Shown here: piece after piece, positions 30,752 through 41,233 of the stretch
Layout of the letters: each line of letters starts with the position of its first letter
Position numbering within the stretch: position 1 is the stretch's first letter
Assembly (NCBI GenBank): GCA_003224085.1
Contig: QHYK01000038.1
Span: 124,001 to 188,000, forward strand
Length of the DNA: 64,000 nucleotides
Source of the DNA: Acidobacteriota bacterium
GTDB taxonomy: Bacteria > Acidobacteriota > Terriglobia > Acidiferrales > UBA7541
Reading direction: 5' to 3'
Notes under the pieces: model-generated
Databases searched by the model: none
Seen by the model: the letters and a program-made list of their open reading frames with translations, nothing else
Told to the model about the DNA's origin: nothing
Position numbers and translations under genes: made by a program

Positions 30752-31656
30752 TTAACCTTCCTTCGCCAGCCGTGAGAAAAAGTCAAGCTCAGTGATCTCC
30801 CCGGCATATTGTCTTCCGGGAGTCGCAGTGAACCAGTGAACCACACTCTTACGCGCCGTCCCTTCCACTCAGAACAAGTGTTTCTGGATGGCTCCGCCGT
30901 GCCATCCGCCCTTTCAATGAAACCTTTGCAATATCCGACGCATGGAAAGTCACCGGCCCGCTAGCCAAACTCACATTGAGAAACAACTCGGGTTTTGAAG
31001 AACAATCCGCGGAACTGAGGGACGGCCCCAAGCCTACGGTAATACAGGCGGATCGGTGCTTCCGACAGGGTTTCGGACGCGGAAGTGCCAGTGGATTTTT
31101 GGCTCGAGTTGTGGCCTATGGTGGTGGCGCTCACCGTGGAGTTCTCCGCAGAGGAATCGCTTGCCGGGGAGGGAGGCATTCTCCTGGGACTGCTTTTTCG
31201 GCGACCATTCTTCCGCTTGCTGAATATTGACCAGAAGGTTGTTGGCAACCTCTTTTTCTGCTGAAGAGGAAGCGGCGGCCTGAATTCGCTGAGCCATCGC
31301 CCGCGCTTCAGCGAACGGTCCCCTATTGACCAACAGGTAGGCCAAATTTATCCCATACGCGTGCCGTCCTGGGTCGAGCTCCACCCGGATAGCGGCATTG
31401 ACTCAAGGCTCTGCTTGGCCTGTTCCGCAGTTTTTTCATCCAACCTGCCATCCTGAACCAGAAGCATTCCGTGAAAACACAGCGGGGCAAAACCTGTTGC
31501 TCCCAGCCCCAGGGCCTGCGCCATCTGCGCGTCCACCTCGGCAAGTTCCCGCTGCCGGTCGTTGTAATAACGCAGGGCCTCGTGAGCAAAGGGCAGGAGT
31601 GGCTCTGTTTGCGTTCTATGAGTTTCAGTACTTTCTAGGCCCACAAATCCACCCAC
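30752..31656 (-). pseudogene. Decayed TPR-type protein with C-terminal domain, several frameshifts
   Basis: Pieces in different frames: EVDAQMAQALGLGATGFAPLCFHGMLLVQDGRLDEKTAEQAK; ELDPGRHAYGINLAYLLVNRGPFAEARAMAQRIQAAASS; LFLNVSLASGPVTFHASDIAKV; TPGRQYAGEITELDFFSRLAKEG-stop. Confidence 0.7.
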
Positions 31657-31699
31657 GCTAGATTTCTTCTAAAGACTAAAGACATGACAGATATTTAGG

Positions 31700-31728
31700 T
31701 TGACAACCTCTCTCGGCGGGATTATACA
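31700..31728 (+). promoter_or_regulatory. Sigma70-type promoter for the TonB receptor
   Basis: TTGACA-17 bp-TATACA. Confidence 0.65.
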
Positions 31729-31871
31729 CCGCACCTAAAATTGCGTTTCAATTATAACAAGGCGTTTTTGGCAAGCGGTTGCCCGTTTTTTGACGGAAAA
31801 AAAAGGGTTGGCGTGGGGCATCACTTGTGGCGCCCTTTGCGCGAGTGACCGTCAGTGAAAAACTTAGCGGC

Positions 31872-31913
31872 GCTCTATGAAAGTCCGTAGAAAGCTATGG
31901 ACTTTCGTAGAGC
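31872..31913 (+). promoter_or_regulatory. 15-bp hairpin in the TonB receptor 5' leader
   Basis: gctctatgaaagtcc - 12 nt loop - ggactttcgtagagc, all paired with one G-U. Confidence 0.6.
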
Positions 31914-32112
31914 CTTCGTTTAGTGATTTAGACCCGATTTATGTAATCGATGGCAAGTTTGGAAGTTATTTATGGTCGTTGCCTTGGCAGAAAACTTGCT
32001 GTATGTCCCAACAAGCAAAAGTCCCTATGGTGGAGTTTGCAGATTCCGAATTCTTCCAAGCCTTCTACGCAAGTCGAGGGGGCCTTCCCGGCCCGTCCAG
32101 GAGGTAGTTCGC

Positions 32113-35100
32113 ATGCTTAATAAGCGAGTGGTTCTAGCGGTGTTTTGTCTGTTTGCTGTAATTTGTATATGCTCCCCATCGACCATGGGCCAGGCGTCGG
32201 CGACTGGCACGGTCTCCGGCACGGTGACAGATACCTCTGGAGCTGCTGTCCCCAGCGCAGCCGTGTCCCTGATTGACGCGGCTACAGGGAGCGCTCGAAC
32301 TGCCACGACCAACGGTACCGGCGCTTACGTTATTACGTACGTCAATCCAGGCACGTATAACGTTAAGGTCTCAAAGCAGGGCTTCAAAACCACTGTCGTC
32401 TCGAACCAAGTCGTAGAAATCGGTCGCCAGCTAAGTGTAAACGCCATACTCGAGATCGGCTCTGTTTCGCAGACGGTCGAGGTTACCGTGACGGTGGGAG
32501 CCGAACTGCAAACCATGGACGCGACGGTTGGCGCGACGCTCAGCGGCACCACGCTGGTTAACCTGCCTAACACCAGCCGAGACGCTTCGACCCTGGCCGT
32601 CCTTCAGCCCGGCCAGAACATCAATGGCAACGTCGGTGGCGCGGCTTCGGACCAAAACTCCTTCTTGGTTGACGGCGGCTTTGCCACCGACGATATGAGT
32701 GGAGACAACAACACGTATATCACGGGCTTTGGTTCTGACACCGCGGGAGGAGCAGGCGCCATGCACAGCGCTGGCTTCGCCCAGACGCCGTCGGCCGTTA
32801 TTCCCCTCCCTGTCGCCAGCGTTGAAGAGTTTAAGGTTTCGACCTCAAACCAGACTGCCGACTTCACCGGCGGCGCCGGCAGTCAGGTGGAAATAGCGAC
32901 CAAGCGCGGGACGAACAGTTTGCATGGCGGTGTTTACGAATACTACCAGGACACCACCTTCGGCGGTGCCAATTCCTGGGACAATAACAATCATCCGAAG
33001 CCGATCCCCCTGGTCAGCTCGCGTTTCAGCCGCTTTGGGGCCGATGCTGGCGGAAAAATCCCCCACTCAAACTATTTCGGAGGAGACTGGTATATCTTCG
33101 GCCTCTACGAAGGTTTCCGTTGGCCGCAGAACATAACGTTCACTAGAACCATGCCACTACCGTCTATGCGCGCGGGCCTTATCCACCTCAACGGACAGAC
33201 GATAAACTTGAATCCGTTCCCTGTGGTTGACCCTGGATGCGGAGCAGCGGTAACTACAAGTTGCAAGATCACCACCGCGGGCCAAACTATTCAGCCTACC
33301 ATGTGCCCCGCGGGTCCCTGCGATCCGCGCGGCCTTGGCACAACGGAGAATGGCCAGCCAACCGGAACGTTGAACCCCGTCGCCACCCTCTGGAACACTT
33401 ATCTGCCTTTGCCCAACGACTGCACCAAGGGCGACGGTTTAAACTATTGCGGGTATACGAGCCCCATCGCTATTCCGCAGAGCAGTAACTTCGGGGTGAC
33501 CCGAATCGACCACGATTTCACCAAAGGCTGGCACTTCAACGGCACTTACCACTACTATAAGTTGACGAACACGGTTAACAACCAGTGGGATATCGGTGGA
33601 TTCTTCCCTGGGGACACGAAGGGCCAGTACGCGGCCATTCGTCAGAAGCCGCAGAATAGTTGGCTCTATACCGTTGGCCTGACCAAGGACATTAGGCCGG
33701 GCCTTACCAACGACTTCCACTTCAGCTATACGCGGAACTGGTGGGCCTATGGGAGTCCCAGCGGCGTGCCAAACGTTGCCGGATACCCTGCAGCACTCGA
33801 AGTCGGCGGCGAAAACTCCAACAACGTGTTTATTCCCTACAACACCAATAATCAGAGCGTTCGCACCCGTTATTGGAATGGCCACGACTACCTGTACCGC
33901 GACGACGTCTCTTGGTTGAAAGGCAGCCATCTGTTCCAGCTCGGCGGCAGCTACCTGCGGAACATCGACACCCACAAGCGCAACGACAACGGGGGAACCA
34001 TCAACACCTACGAGCAGTACCTGATCGGTGAGGGAAACTCGGTCAGTCTTGACTCCGTCGGCATCAGCATGGCCGGTTATGTTCCCAACGGCGTCACCTC
34101 CCTGGCGAAATATGGAAACCTTTACTCGGAGATTCTCGGTATGGTGGATTCGAGCCAGGGCCTTTTTAGCCGCGGCTTGGGTAATTTAGCTACTGGCTTG
34201 CCCCTCAACCCGATCAAGTCTTGTGCCATTTCCGGCGTCGCTGCCACGTCCGGCTGCATGTCGTCCCCACCGATAACAGGCCACAGCATCCTACCGACCT
34301 ACAGCCTCTACTGGACCGACAGTTGGCGCATGAAGACCAAGTTCACCCTGAATTACGGCATTGGCTACACCCTGGAAATGCCCCCCTACGAGACCCAGGG
34401 CGGCGTCCAGTCGGTTATGGTGGACTCAACGGGCCACATTTTCCGCACCGAGGAATTCTTGCAGAAGGAAAAGGAGCTTGCGCTTGCCGGCATCGCCTAT
34501 GCGCCCAACGTTGGCTTTGCATCGGTCCGCAACGTCGTAAACCACTCCAAGTACCCCTATGACCCGTTCTACGGCGGAATTAGCCCACGCGTCGGAATCG
34601 CCTGGAACTTCATGAAGGATACCGTGGTTCGCGGCGGCTACGCTCGCATCTTTGGCCGGATTAACGGGGTCAATCCCCTTCTGGTTCCGCTGCTCACTCC
34701 AGGCTTGTTGCAGCCGGACACCTGCCGCGGTCCCAACCTCTCGGGGGGCTGCGGCGGCAACCCAAATACCATTTTCCGAGTCGGTGTGGACGGAACAACT
34801 GCGCCGCTGCCCCCGCCGAGTCAGAACCTGCCACAGCCTTGGTATCCCGGCGTCAACGACGTCGCCACTGGGGCGGGCGAAACCGTCGACCCGAATTTCA
34901 AGCCGAACCGCTCGGATGAATTCACGCTCAGCATCCAGCACCAGTTCGGTCCGAAAATTCTTGCTGAGGCTGGCTATATCGGCCGCAAAATTTCCAATGA
35001 AATTGAATATTACAGCCTGACCACAGTTCCCTATATGCTGACCCTGAACGGGCAGAGCTTCGCCAACGCCTGGAAAAACGTGATGGTAACCACCAACTAC

Positions 35101-36321
35101 AGCACTAACGTTCCAGTCCCCAAAATATGCACGGCGAACTGCAAAACTAGTAATCCAACTCTAGTTCCTAACCCTGCATACTATGCATACCTCAACGGGT
35201 TGCCGCTCCAGCCTTTCTTTGAAGCGGCGTTAGGAGGGTCGAACTCATCCTACTGTAACGCCAGTGTGCCCGGCCTTACAAGTTGCACCGCCGCTTTCGT
35301 CGCGAGTAACGCCAACAACGCCAACGGCAACGGCCTCATGCTTGCGGATGACCCGTTCGATGCCTGGGCCACCATCTCGAACGCCGGCCAGTTTGTGTTC
35401 GGCCGGACCTTCACCAGCGATCCGCTGAACACCCCCTTCGGAGCGAATGGCCAAGCGCCATCCGTCATTACGACAGTCAGCAACGGCTATGGCAACTACA
35501 ACGCCGGCTTCCTGCAGTTGACCTTCACTGAATGGCATGGCCTGACCATGAAGACCAACCTCACCATGTCCAAGGCCCTAGGAACCGGAAACGTTGTCCA
35601 GGCCACCAGCTCATTTGCCACCATCGATCCCTGGAACCTGCATAGCCAGTATGGTCCGCAGAGCTACGACGAAAAATTCAACTTCAACCTCTTCTTCAAC
35701 TATGCCCCTCCGTTCTTCTCCAGCCAAAAAGGCATAATCGGCCATATACTCGGCGGCTGGAATATCTCGCCGCTATTCGTCTACGGCAGTGGCTTCCCGG
35801 TCCAACTCCAGACGGCGAACGGCAACTGCGGAAGCTTGGGCGAGTGCAACACTGCCTACGTCGGAGCCAACGAGAATATGGCGGGGAACTTCAGTTACAC
35901 CGCTACCCGCCATCAGAACGCGTTCGGCACTGTCTGTGGCACCTCAGGACCCGGCCAAAATATTTTGGCCAACCCCGATGCGTCCTGCCCGCAAGGCGGT
36001 GGCATATTCGGCGACGGGGTGCGCAACCCCATCCTCGGTTTGGATGGACAAGCGGGAGCCTTTCCGGTCCGCGGCTTTCCGTTCTGGAACCTGGACCTCG
36101 GCCTCAGCAAGAAAGTCCGGATTACGGAGCGATTCAGCGGTACTTTTCACTTTGATTCCACCAACGTGCTCAATCACATGCAGCCCAATGAGCCCTGCTT
36201 CAACGCCGCCGCCCCAAGCAGCTGGGGTGTGATAGGGTCGTCCGATTGCACAAACTTGAATGGAAACGTCCAGGGTAACAATGCCCGCCGGCTGCAGTTC
36301 GGCTTGACGATCGACTGGTAA
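32113..36321 (+). CDS. TonB-dependent receptor, Oar-like, with N-terminal carboxypeptidase-regulatory-like domain
   Basis: ATGTVSGTVTDTSGAAVPSAAVSLIDAATGSARTATTNGTGAYVI; C-terminal beta-barrel ending RRLQFGLTIDW. Confidence 0.92.
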   Translation: MLNKRVVLAVFCLFAVICICSPSTMGQASATGTVSGTVTDTSGAAVPSAAVSLIDAATGSARTATTNGTGAYVITYVNPGTYNVKVSKQGFKTTVVSNQVVEIGRQLSVNAILEIGSVSQTVEVTVTVGAELQTMDATVGATLSGTTLVNLPNTSRDASTLAVLQPGQNINGNVGGAASDQNSFLVDGGFATDDMSGDNNTYITGFGSDTAGGAGAMHSAGFAQTPSAVIPLPVASVEEFKVSTSNQTADFTGGAGSQVEIATKRGTNSLHGGVYEYYQDTTFGGANSWDNNNHPKPIPLVSSRFSRFGADAGGKIPHSNYFGGDWYIFGLYEGFRWPQNITFTRTMPLPSMRAGLIHLNGQTINLNPFPVVDPGCGAAVTTSCKITTAGQTIQPTMCPAGPCDPRGLGTTENGQPTGTLNPVATLWNTYLPLPNDCTKGDGLNYCGYTSPIAIPQSSNFGVTRIDHDFTKGWHFNGTYHYYKLTNTVNNQWDIGGFFPGDTKGQYAAIRQKPQNSWLYTVGLTKDIRPGLTNDFHFSYTRNWWAYGSPSGVPNVAGYPAALEVGGENSNNVFIPYNTNNQSVRTRYWNGHDYLYRDDVSWLKGSHLFQLGGSYLRNIDTHKRNDNGGTINTYEQYLIGEGNSVSLDSVGISMAGYVPNGVTSLAKYGNLYSEILGMVDSSQGLFSRGLGNLATGLPLNPIKSCAISGVAATSGCMSSPPITGHSILPTYSLYWTDSWRMKTKFTLNYGIGYTLEMPPYETQGGVQSVMVDSTGHIFRTEEFLQKEKELALAGIAYAPNVGFASVRNVVNHSKYPYDPFYGGISPRVGIAWNFMKDTVVRGGYARIFGRINGVNPLLVPLLTPGLLQPDTCRGPNLSGGCGGNPNTIFRVGVDGTTAPLPPPSQNLPQPWYPGVNDVATGAGETVDPNFKPNRSDEFTLSIQHQFGPKILAEAGYIGRKISNEIEYYSLTTVPYMLTLNGQSFANAWKNVMVTTNYSTNVPVPKICTANCKTSNPTLVPNPAYYAYLNGLPLQPFFEAALGGSNSSYCNASVPGLTSCTAAFVASNANNANGNGLMLADDPFDAWATISNAGQFVFGRTFTSDPLNTPFGANGQAPSVITTVSNGYGNYNAGFLQLTFTEWHGLTMKTNLTMSKALGTGNVVQATSSFATIDPWNLHSQYGPQSYDEKFNFNLFFNYAPPFFSSQKGIIGHILGGWNISPLFVYGSGFPVQLQTANGNCGSLGECNTAYVGANENMAGNFSYTATRHQNAFGTVCGTSGPGQNILANPDASCPQGGGIFGDGVRNPILGLDGQAGAFPVRGFPFWNLDLGLSKKVRITERFSGTFHFDSTNVLNHMQPNEPCFNAAAPSSWGVIGSSDCTNLNGNVQGNNARRLQFGLTIDW

Positions 36322-36345
36322 TTCGCTAACCACTACCAGCTGCAT

Positions 36346-36380
36346 TCGCGAGGGCTCGCAAGGGCCCTCGCGATTTTTTA
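36346..36380 (+). terminator. Rho-independent terminator of the TonB receptor gene
   Basis: tcgcgagggc - 8 nt - gccctcgcga followed by TTTTTT. Confidence 0.85.
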
Positions 36381-37010
36381 TGAGTAGTACTTCACGTCGA
36401 CGGGCTCGTACATCGTTGCGGTACCGGTGTGGGCTTTTTCGTAGGTATCGATGGCCGCAGCGTGCTGCATGGTAGTGCCGATGTCGTCCAGGCCCTTCAG
36501 CAGAACTTCCTTCCGCGACGGGGCGATCTCAAACTTGAACATCAGGCCGTGCTTATCGGCGATGGTCTGGTTCGGCAAGTTCACGGTCAGCGAATAGCCT
36601 TCTTCCTTTTCGGTGCGCTGGAAGAGTTCCTCCACCTGCTCTTCCGACAGGGTGGCCGGAAGAATCCCGTTTTTGAAGCAATTGTTGTAGAAAATGTCCG
36701 CATAGCTGGGCGCGATGATGACACGAAAGCCGTAGTCCTTGACGCCCCAGGGCGCGTGTTCGCGGCTCGAGCCGCAGCCGAAGTTCGCGCGCGCGAGGAG
36801 CACCGATGCGCCTTTGTATCGCGGAAAATTCAGCGCGAACTCCGGATTCGGCCTTTCACCGGGAAGATAACGCCAGTCGTAAAAGAGGATGCGGCCAAAG
36901 CCTTCGCGCGTCAGCGCCTTCAGGAACTGCTTGGGCACCATCTGGTCGGTGTCCACGTTGACGCGATCGAGCGGCGCGACCATGCCGGTATGTGTTGTGA
37001 ATGATTGCAT
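36378..37010 (-). CDS. leuD: 3-isopropylmalate dehydratase small subunit
   Basis: [63 protein letters not shown]. Confidence 0.95.
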   Translation of the reverse strand: MQSFTTHTGMVAPLDRVNVDTDQMVPKQFLKALTREGFGRILFYDWRYLPGERPNPEFALNFPRYKGASVLLARANFGCGSSREHAPWGVKDYGFRVIIAPSYADIFYNNCFKNGILPATLSEEQVEELFQRTEKEEGYSLTVNLPNQTIADKHGLMFKFEIAPSRKEVLLKGLDDIGTTMQHAAAIDTYEKAHTGTATMYEPVDVKYYS

Positions 37011-37192
37011 GCATTAGTCCTCAGTGTTTGCGTCCACAGCTCTCAGTCCTTGCTCGGACGACCGGAATCGTGGTAACGAGCCACGATTCTCCAGATCTGA
37101 ACAGCCAAGCCGACTGACATTAGAATGCCGACGACCTCACTGGGATGGACCAAGAGCGGAGAACGGAACCTACCGAACAACTCACCCATCAC

Positions 37193-38614
37193 CTACTCCA
37201 CATGGGCCACGTCGAATTCGCGGACGTCGACAAAATGACCTGCGATGGCCGCGGCGGCGGCCATCACGGGGCTAACCAGATGCGTCCGGCTATCCTTGCC
37301 CTGGCGGCCTTCGAAATTGCGATTGCTCGTGCTGGCGCTGCGCTCGTGCGGAGGCAGAACGTCCGCGTTCATGCCGATGCACATGCTGCATCCCGCGTCG
37401 CGCCATTCGAATCCCGCAGCGGTGAAAATCTTGTCGAGTCCTTCTTTCTCCGCTTGCGACTTAATTCCGCGGGAGCCCGGCACAATCAGCGCCTGCTTAA
37501 TGTTTTTCGCCACGTGCTTGCCGGCCACGAGATTAGCAGCGGCGCGCAAATCGTCGAGCCGCGAATTCGTGCACGACCCGATGAACACGCGGTCTACGGG
37601 AATGTCCACGATGGGCGTACCCGGCTTCAATCCCATGTATTTCAGCGCACTTTCAGTAGCTTTCTGATCGTTGGGGTCGTGGAAGTCGTGCGGATCCGGC
37701 ACACGCGCGGTAACGCTCGTGACCATGCCCGGATTCGTGCCCCAAGTGACTTGTGGAGCAATCTTTTCCACCTGCAGCTCGACGGTCATGTCGAATTTTG
37801 CGCCGTCGTCGGTGCGCAATTGTTTCCAGTGCTCAACCGCTCCCTGAAACGCTTTGCCGCGCGGCACAAACGGCCGCCCTTCGAGATACGCGAACGTGGT
37901 TTCATCTGGCGCAACCATTCCCGCGCGCGCGCCGCCTTCGATGCTCATATTGCAGACGGTCATGCGCCCGTCCATCGAAAGCGCGCGAATCGCTTCGCCG
38001 CCATATTCCGCCACGTGCCCCGTGCCGCCGCCGATGCCGATTTTTCCGATAATGGCCAGAATAATGTCCTTGGCCGTGAGGCCTTTAGGACGCTTCCCGT
38101 GCACCAGAAGGTGCAGCGTTTTCGAACGCGACTGCACCAGGCATTGTGTGGCCAGCACATGCTCAACTTCGCTGGTGCCAATCCCAAAAGCCAGCGTGCC
38201 AAAAGCGCCGTGCGTCGAAGTGTGACTGTCGCCGCAAACAATCGTTTGCCCCGGCTGCGTGATCCCCAATTCCGGGCCAATGATGTGCACGATGCCTTGG
38301 TTGCGGCTATTCATGTCAAAAAGCCGCACGCCGAATTCGCGGCAATTTTTTCCGAGCGCTTCGAATTGCAACCTGGCGTCGTTATCGAGGATGGGTAGCG
38401 TGCGGTCGGTCGTCGGAACCGAGTGGTCCATCACCGCGAAAGTGAGGTCGGGTCGGCGCACCTTGCGGCCCTCGGCGCGCAGGCCGGCAAACGCCTGCGG
38501 CGAAGTGCCTTCATGAATCAAATGCCGGTCAATGTAGATGAGCGCGGGCTGGCCGGGCTCTTCCCAGACAACGTGGCTGTCCCAGATTTTTTGGTAAAGA
38601 GTTTTTGGTGGCAT
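37193..38614 (-). CDS. leuC: 3-isopropylmalate dehydratase large subunit
   Basis: [60 protein letters not shown]. Confidence 0.95.
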   Translation of the reverse strand: MPPKTLYQKIWDSHVVWEEPGQPALIYIDRHLIHEGTSPQAFAGLRAEGRKVRRPDLTFAVMDHSVPTTDRTLPILDNDARLQFEALGKNCREFGVRLFDMNSRNQGIVHIIGPELGITQPGQTIVCGDSHTSTHGAFGTLAFGIGTSEVEHVLATQCLVQSRSKTLHLLVHGKRPKGLTAKDIILAIIGKIGIGGGTGHVAEYGGEAIRALSMDGRMTVCNMSIEGGARAGMVAPDETTFAYLEGRPFVPRGKAFQGAVEHWKQLRTDDGAKFDMTVELQVEKIAPQVTWGTNPGMVTSVTARVPDPHDFHDPNDQKATESALKYMGLKPGTPIVDIPVDRVFIGSCTNSRLDDLRAAANLVAGKHVAKNIKQALIVPGSRGIKSQAEKEGLDKIFTAAGFEWRDAGCSMCIGMNADVLPPHERSASTSNRNFEGRQGKDSRTHLVSPVMAAAAAIAGHFVDVREFDVAHVE

Positions 38615-38748
38615 GGCAGTTCAGAATGAATTCTAGCACTCCCGTATTGGCGTGCAAATCGATGGGGCGTGCTGCCACAACATGCCCCGCAGCTGGGCCG
38701 GGCACTTGAACTTCACACGATGGAGTTTTTTGGCCGGTTTCGGGCGCG

Positions 38749-39327
38749 CTAATTTCCGGAAGACTTTCGGCGTTCGCAAAGCGTGACGATCTTCGTCGGG
38801 TCGATCGCCTCGCTGTCAATCTGCATCTCTACGACTTTGCCTTCCTTGTCGATCAAATAGTTGATGCGTCGCGCCGCTTTGTATTTCGGATTGTACAGGC
38901 CGTATTGCTTGGTGACTTCGCCGCCCCAGTCGCTTAGCAGCGGGAAAGTGACGCCAATTTTTTCCGCCCACGCATTATTGCTGAACATGCTGTCCATGCT
39001 CACACCCAATACTTGGGTGTCTGCAGCTTCCAGCTTGGCCAGGTTCTGCTGGAAGTTCTGCATTTGCTTCGTTCAACCACCGGTGAAAGCGAAAATGTAA
39101 AATGCCAGGGCGACGTTTTTCTTGCCGCGAAAATCGTGCAGCGACACCGGCTTGCCGTGGGTATCCATCAGGGTAAAGTCCGGGGCTAGGTCTCCCAACT
39201 TGACGGTGGGTTCGGGCACAGCGTCCTTCTTCTCCTGCCCCGCAAGCCGGTTTAGGGAGGCAAGTCCGCCCAGAACAATCGTGCCCAGTGCAAGGCCGAA
39301 AACCGGGACGATGAATCCTCTTCGCAT
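38749..39327 (-). CDS. Exported peroxiredoxin (AhpC/TSA/BCP-like), predicted selenoprotein with Sec at the TGA codon 39073-39075
   Basis: ORFs 39073-39327 and 38749-39063 are in the same frame, separated only by TGA: APDFTLMDTHGKPVSLHDFRGKKNVALAFYIFAFTGG[U]TKQMQNFQQNLAKLEAADTQVLGVSMDSMFSNNAWAEKIGVTFPLLSDWGGEV; TGA is at the peroxidatic Cys of the TPGCT-type motif. Confidence 0.85.
39022..39062 (-). promoter_or_regulatory. Candidate bacterial SECIS stem-loop directly 3' of the in-frame TGA
   Basis: RNA UGCAG-aa-CUUCCAGC-[AGAACCUGGCCAA]-GCUGGAAG-CUGCA: 13 bp with one 2-nt bulge, G in second loop position, loop starts 25 nt after the UGA. Confidence 0.75.
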
Positions 39328-39462
39328 ACGCGTTTCCTCCTCAGATGTTCTGCCGCGTCAGCCGTCCCATGGAGCTGGCCGCAGGCGTGATGATACCAGA
39401 CCAAGCGCCTTTTCGCAGGTCAAGAATCGCGGTATCGTCAGAGCGCAGCGGAGGTGGCAGCT

Positions 39463-40011
39463 ATGGCGGTCCGGACGGTGCGGCAACTCGGAGATCCCGT
39501 TTTGCGCGAGCCTTGCAAAGAAGTGCAAGACGCTTCTTCTCCCGAGATTCGCGCACTGGTCGAGGATTTATCCGACACGCTTGCCTTCTGGCGCAAAACC
39601 ACCGGCTACGGACGCGGAATCGCCGCTCCGCAAATTGGCGCCTCACAACGCGTCATTTTTCTCCGCTTGCCGGGCGAAGATCCATGGCCTCTTGTGAATC
39701 CGAGAATCATCGAGCGCAGCGCCGAACGCATCGTTGTGTGGGATGCCTGCCTCAGCTTTTTGTCCATCTTCATGCAAGTCGAGCGCAATCGCGAAATCAC
39801 CGTGGAGTACCAAGATTTGCAAGGCAAGACGCACGAGATTCAAGCCGGAGAATTGCGAGATCTTTCCGAACTGCTGCAACACGAAATCGATCATCTCGAC
39901 GGGATACTCTGCATCGATCGTGTGACGGACCTGCGAACGATTTGCACGAAAGAAGAATTCGAGAAGCGATATCGCGCGGCAAGTCCGTATGCGACAACCG
40001 CAAGGCAGTAA
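39463..40011 (+). CDS. def: Peptide deformylase family protein
   Basis: GRGIAAPQIGASQRV; QHEIDHLDGILCIDR; central motif is WDACLS rather than EGCLS. Confidence 0.85.
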   Translation: MAVRTVRQLGDPVLREPCKEVQDASSPEIRALVEDLSDTLAFWRKTTGYGRGIAAPQIGASQRVIFLRLPGEDPWPLVNPRIIERSAERIVVWDACLSFLSIFMQVERNREITVEYQDLQGKTHEIQAGELRDLSELLQHEIDHLDGILCIDRVTDLRTICTKEEFEKRYRAASPYATTARQ

Positions 40012-40041
40012 GAATCGCGACCAAATACTGAGGGCATTATC

Positions 40042-41055
40042 ATGAGTGGAAAAAAAGTCAAGTGGGGTGTGTTAGGAGTCGCAGCCATCGCGGTGAAAAA
40101 GGTGATTCCCGCCATGCAGATGGGCGAGTGGAGCGAAATTGCGGCCATTTCTTCACGAGAACCGAGCAAAGCGGAAAAAGCCGCCGCCCAATTGGGCATT
40201 GGAAAAGCTTGCGGCTCTTACGAACAGCTTCTCGCGGACCCCGAGATTGAGGCGGTCTACAACCCGCTCCCGAATCATTTGCATGTGCCGTGGTCCATCA
40301 AAGCCGCGGAAGCAGGGAAGCACGTCCTCTGCGAAAAGCCCATCAGCCTGACCGTGCGCGAGGCCAAGAGCCTGCTCGCCGCACGCGACCGCTGCGGCGT
40401 GAAAATCGGCGAGGCTTTCATGGTGAAGACGCACCCGCAGTGGCTGCGAGTGCGCGACCTGATTGGCAAGGGCGTCGTAGGAAAGCTGCGGTCCATTGTC
40501 GGCACCTTCAGCTATTTCAATCGCGACCCGAAAAATGTGCGCAACGTGGCGGAATGGGGCGGCGGCGGGCTGATGGACATCGGTTGTTACCCCATTACCA
40601 CCTCGCGCTGGATTTTCAGCGAAGAGCCGTCACGAGTGTGCGGAATGTTGGAGGCCGATCCGGACTTTGGCACCGACCGTCTGACTTCCGCAATGATGGA
40701 ATTTTCCTCCGGGCACTCGATTTTCACCTGCAGCACGCAGCTCGTTCCCTACCAGCGCATGCAGTTTTTGGGCACGGAAGGACGCATCGAAATGAAGATT
40801 CCTTTTAATGCCCCGAATGACCGCCCGTGCGAGATTCTGATCGACAGCGGCAAAGACGTATTCGGAGGCGGAATCACCACGGAAACGATTCCCACTTGCG
40901 ATCAATACACCATTCAGGGCGACGCCTTTTCGAGAGCCATCCGCGAAGGCATGGAAGTCCCCGTTCCTTTGGAAGACGCCATTGCCAATATGGCCGTCAT
41001 CGAAGCGATATTTAAGTCAGCGGAAGCGAAGCGGTGGGAAACTCCGAGAACCTAG
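40042..41055 (+). CDS. Gfo/Idh/MocA family oxidoreductase
   Basis: KWGVLGVAAIAVKKVIPAM; HVPWSIKAAEAGKHVLCEKPISLT; GGGLMDIGCYPI. Confidence 0.93.
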   Translation: MSGKKVKWGVLGVAAIAVKKVIPAMQMGEWSEIAAISSREPSKAEKAAAQLGIGKACGSYEQLLADPEIEAVYNPLPNHLHVPWSIKAAEAGKHVLCEKPISLTVREAKSLLAARDRCGVKIGEAFMVKTHPQWLRVRDLIGKGVVGKLRSIVGTFSYFNRDPKNVRNVAEWGGGGLMDIGCYPITTSRWIFSEEPSRVCGMLEADPDFGTDRLTSAMMEFSSGHSIFTCSTQLVPYQRMQFLGTEGRIEMKIPFNAPNDRPCEILIDSGKDVFGGGITTETIPTCDQYTIQGDAFSRAIREGMEVPVPLEDAIANMAVIEAIFKSAEAKRWETPRT

Positions 41056-41233
41056 CCTAAGTTACGAGTCCTGCCAGTTTGAGAATAGGGAGGTAACTGC
41101 CTTTGCCGGCGCGTAAAACGCAAACAGCACCATGGAAGCCAGGACGTAGATCAGTAATCGCAACCTCATACCTAAACAACACTTCCTGAAGCAAAAGGTT
41201 GCGGTGACAGCCAGAAAATATAGGGTGTAAACC

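Noticed and set aside
37145-38398. 417-aa plus-strand ORF
   Set aside because: Antisense shadow of leuC.
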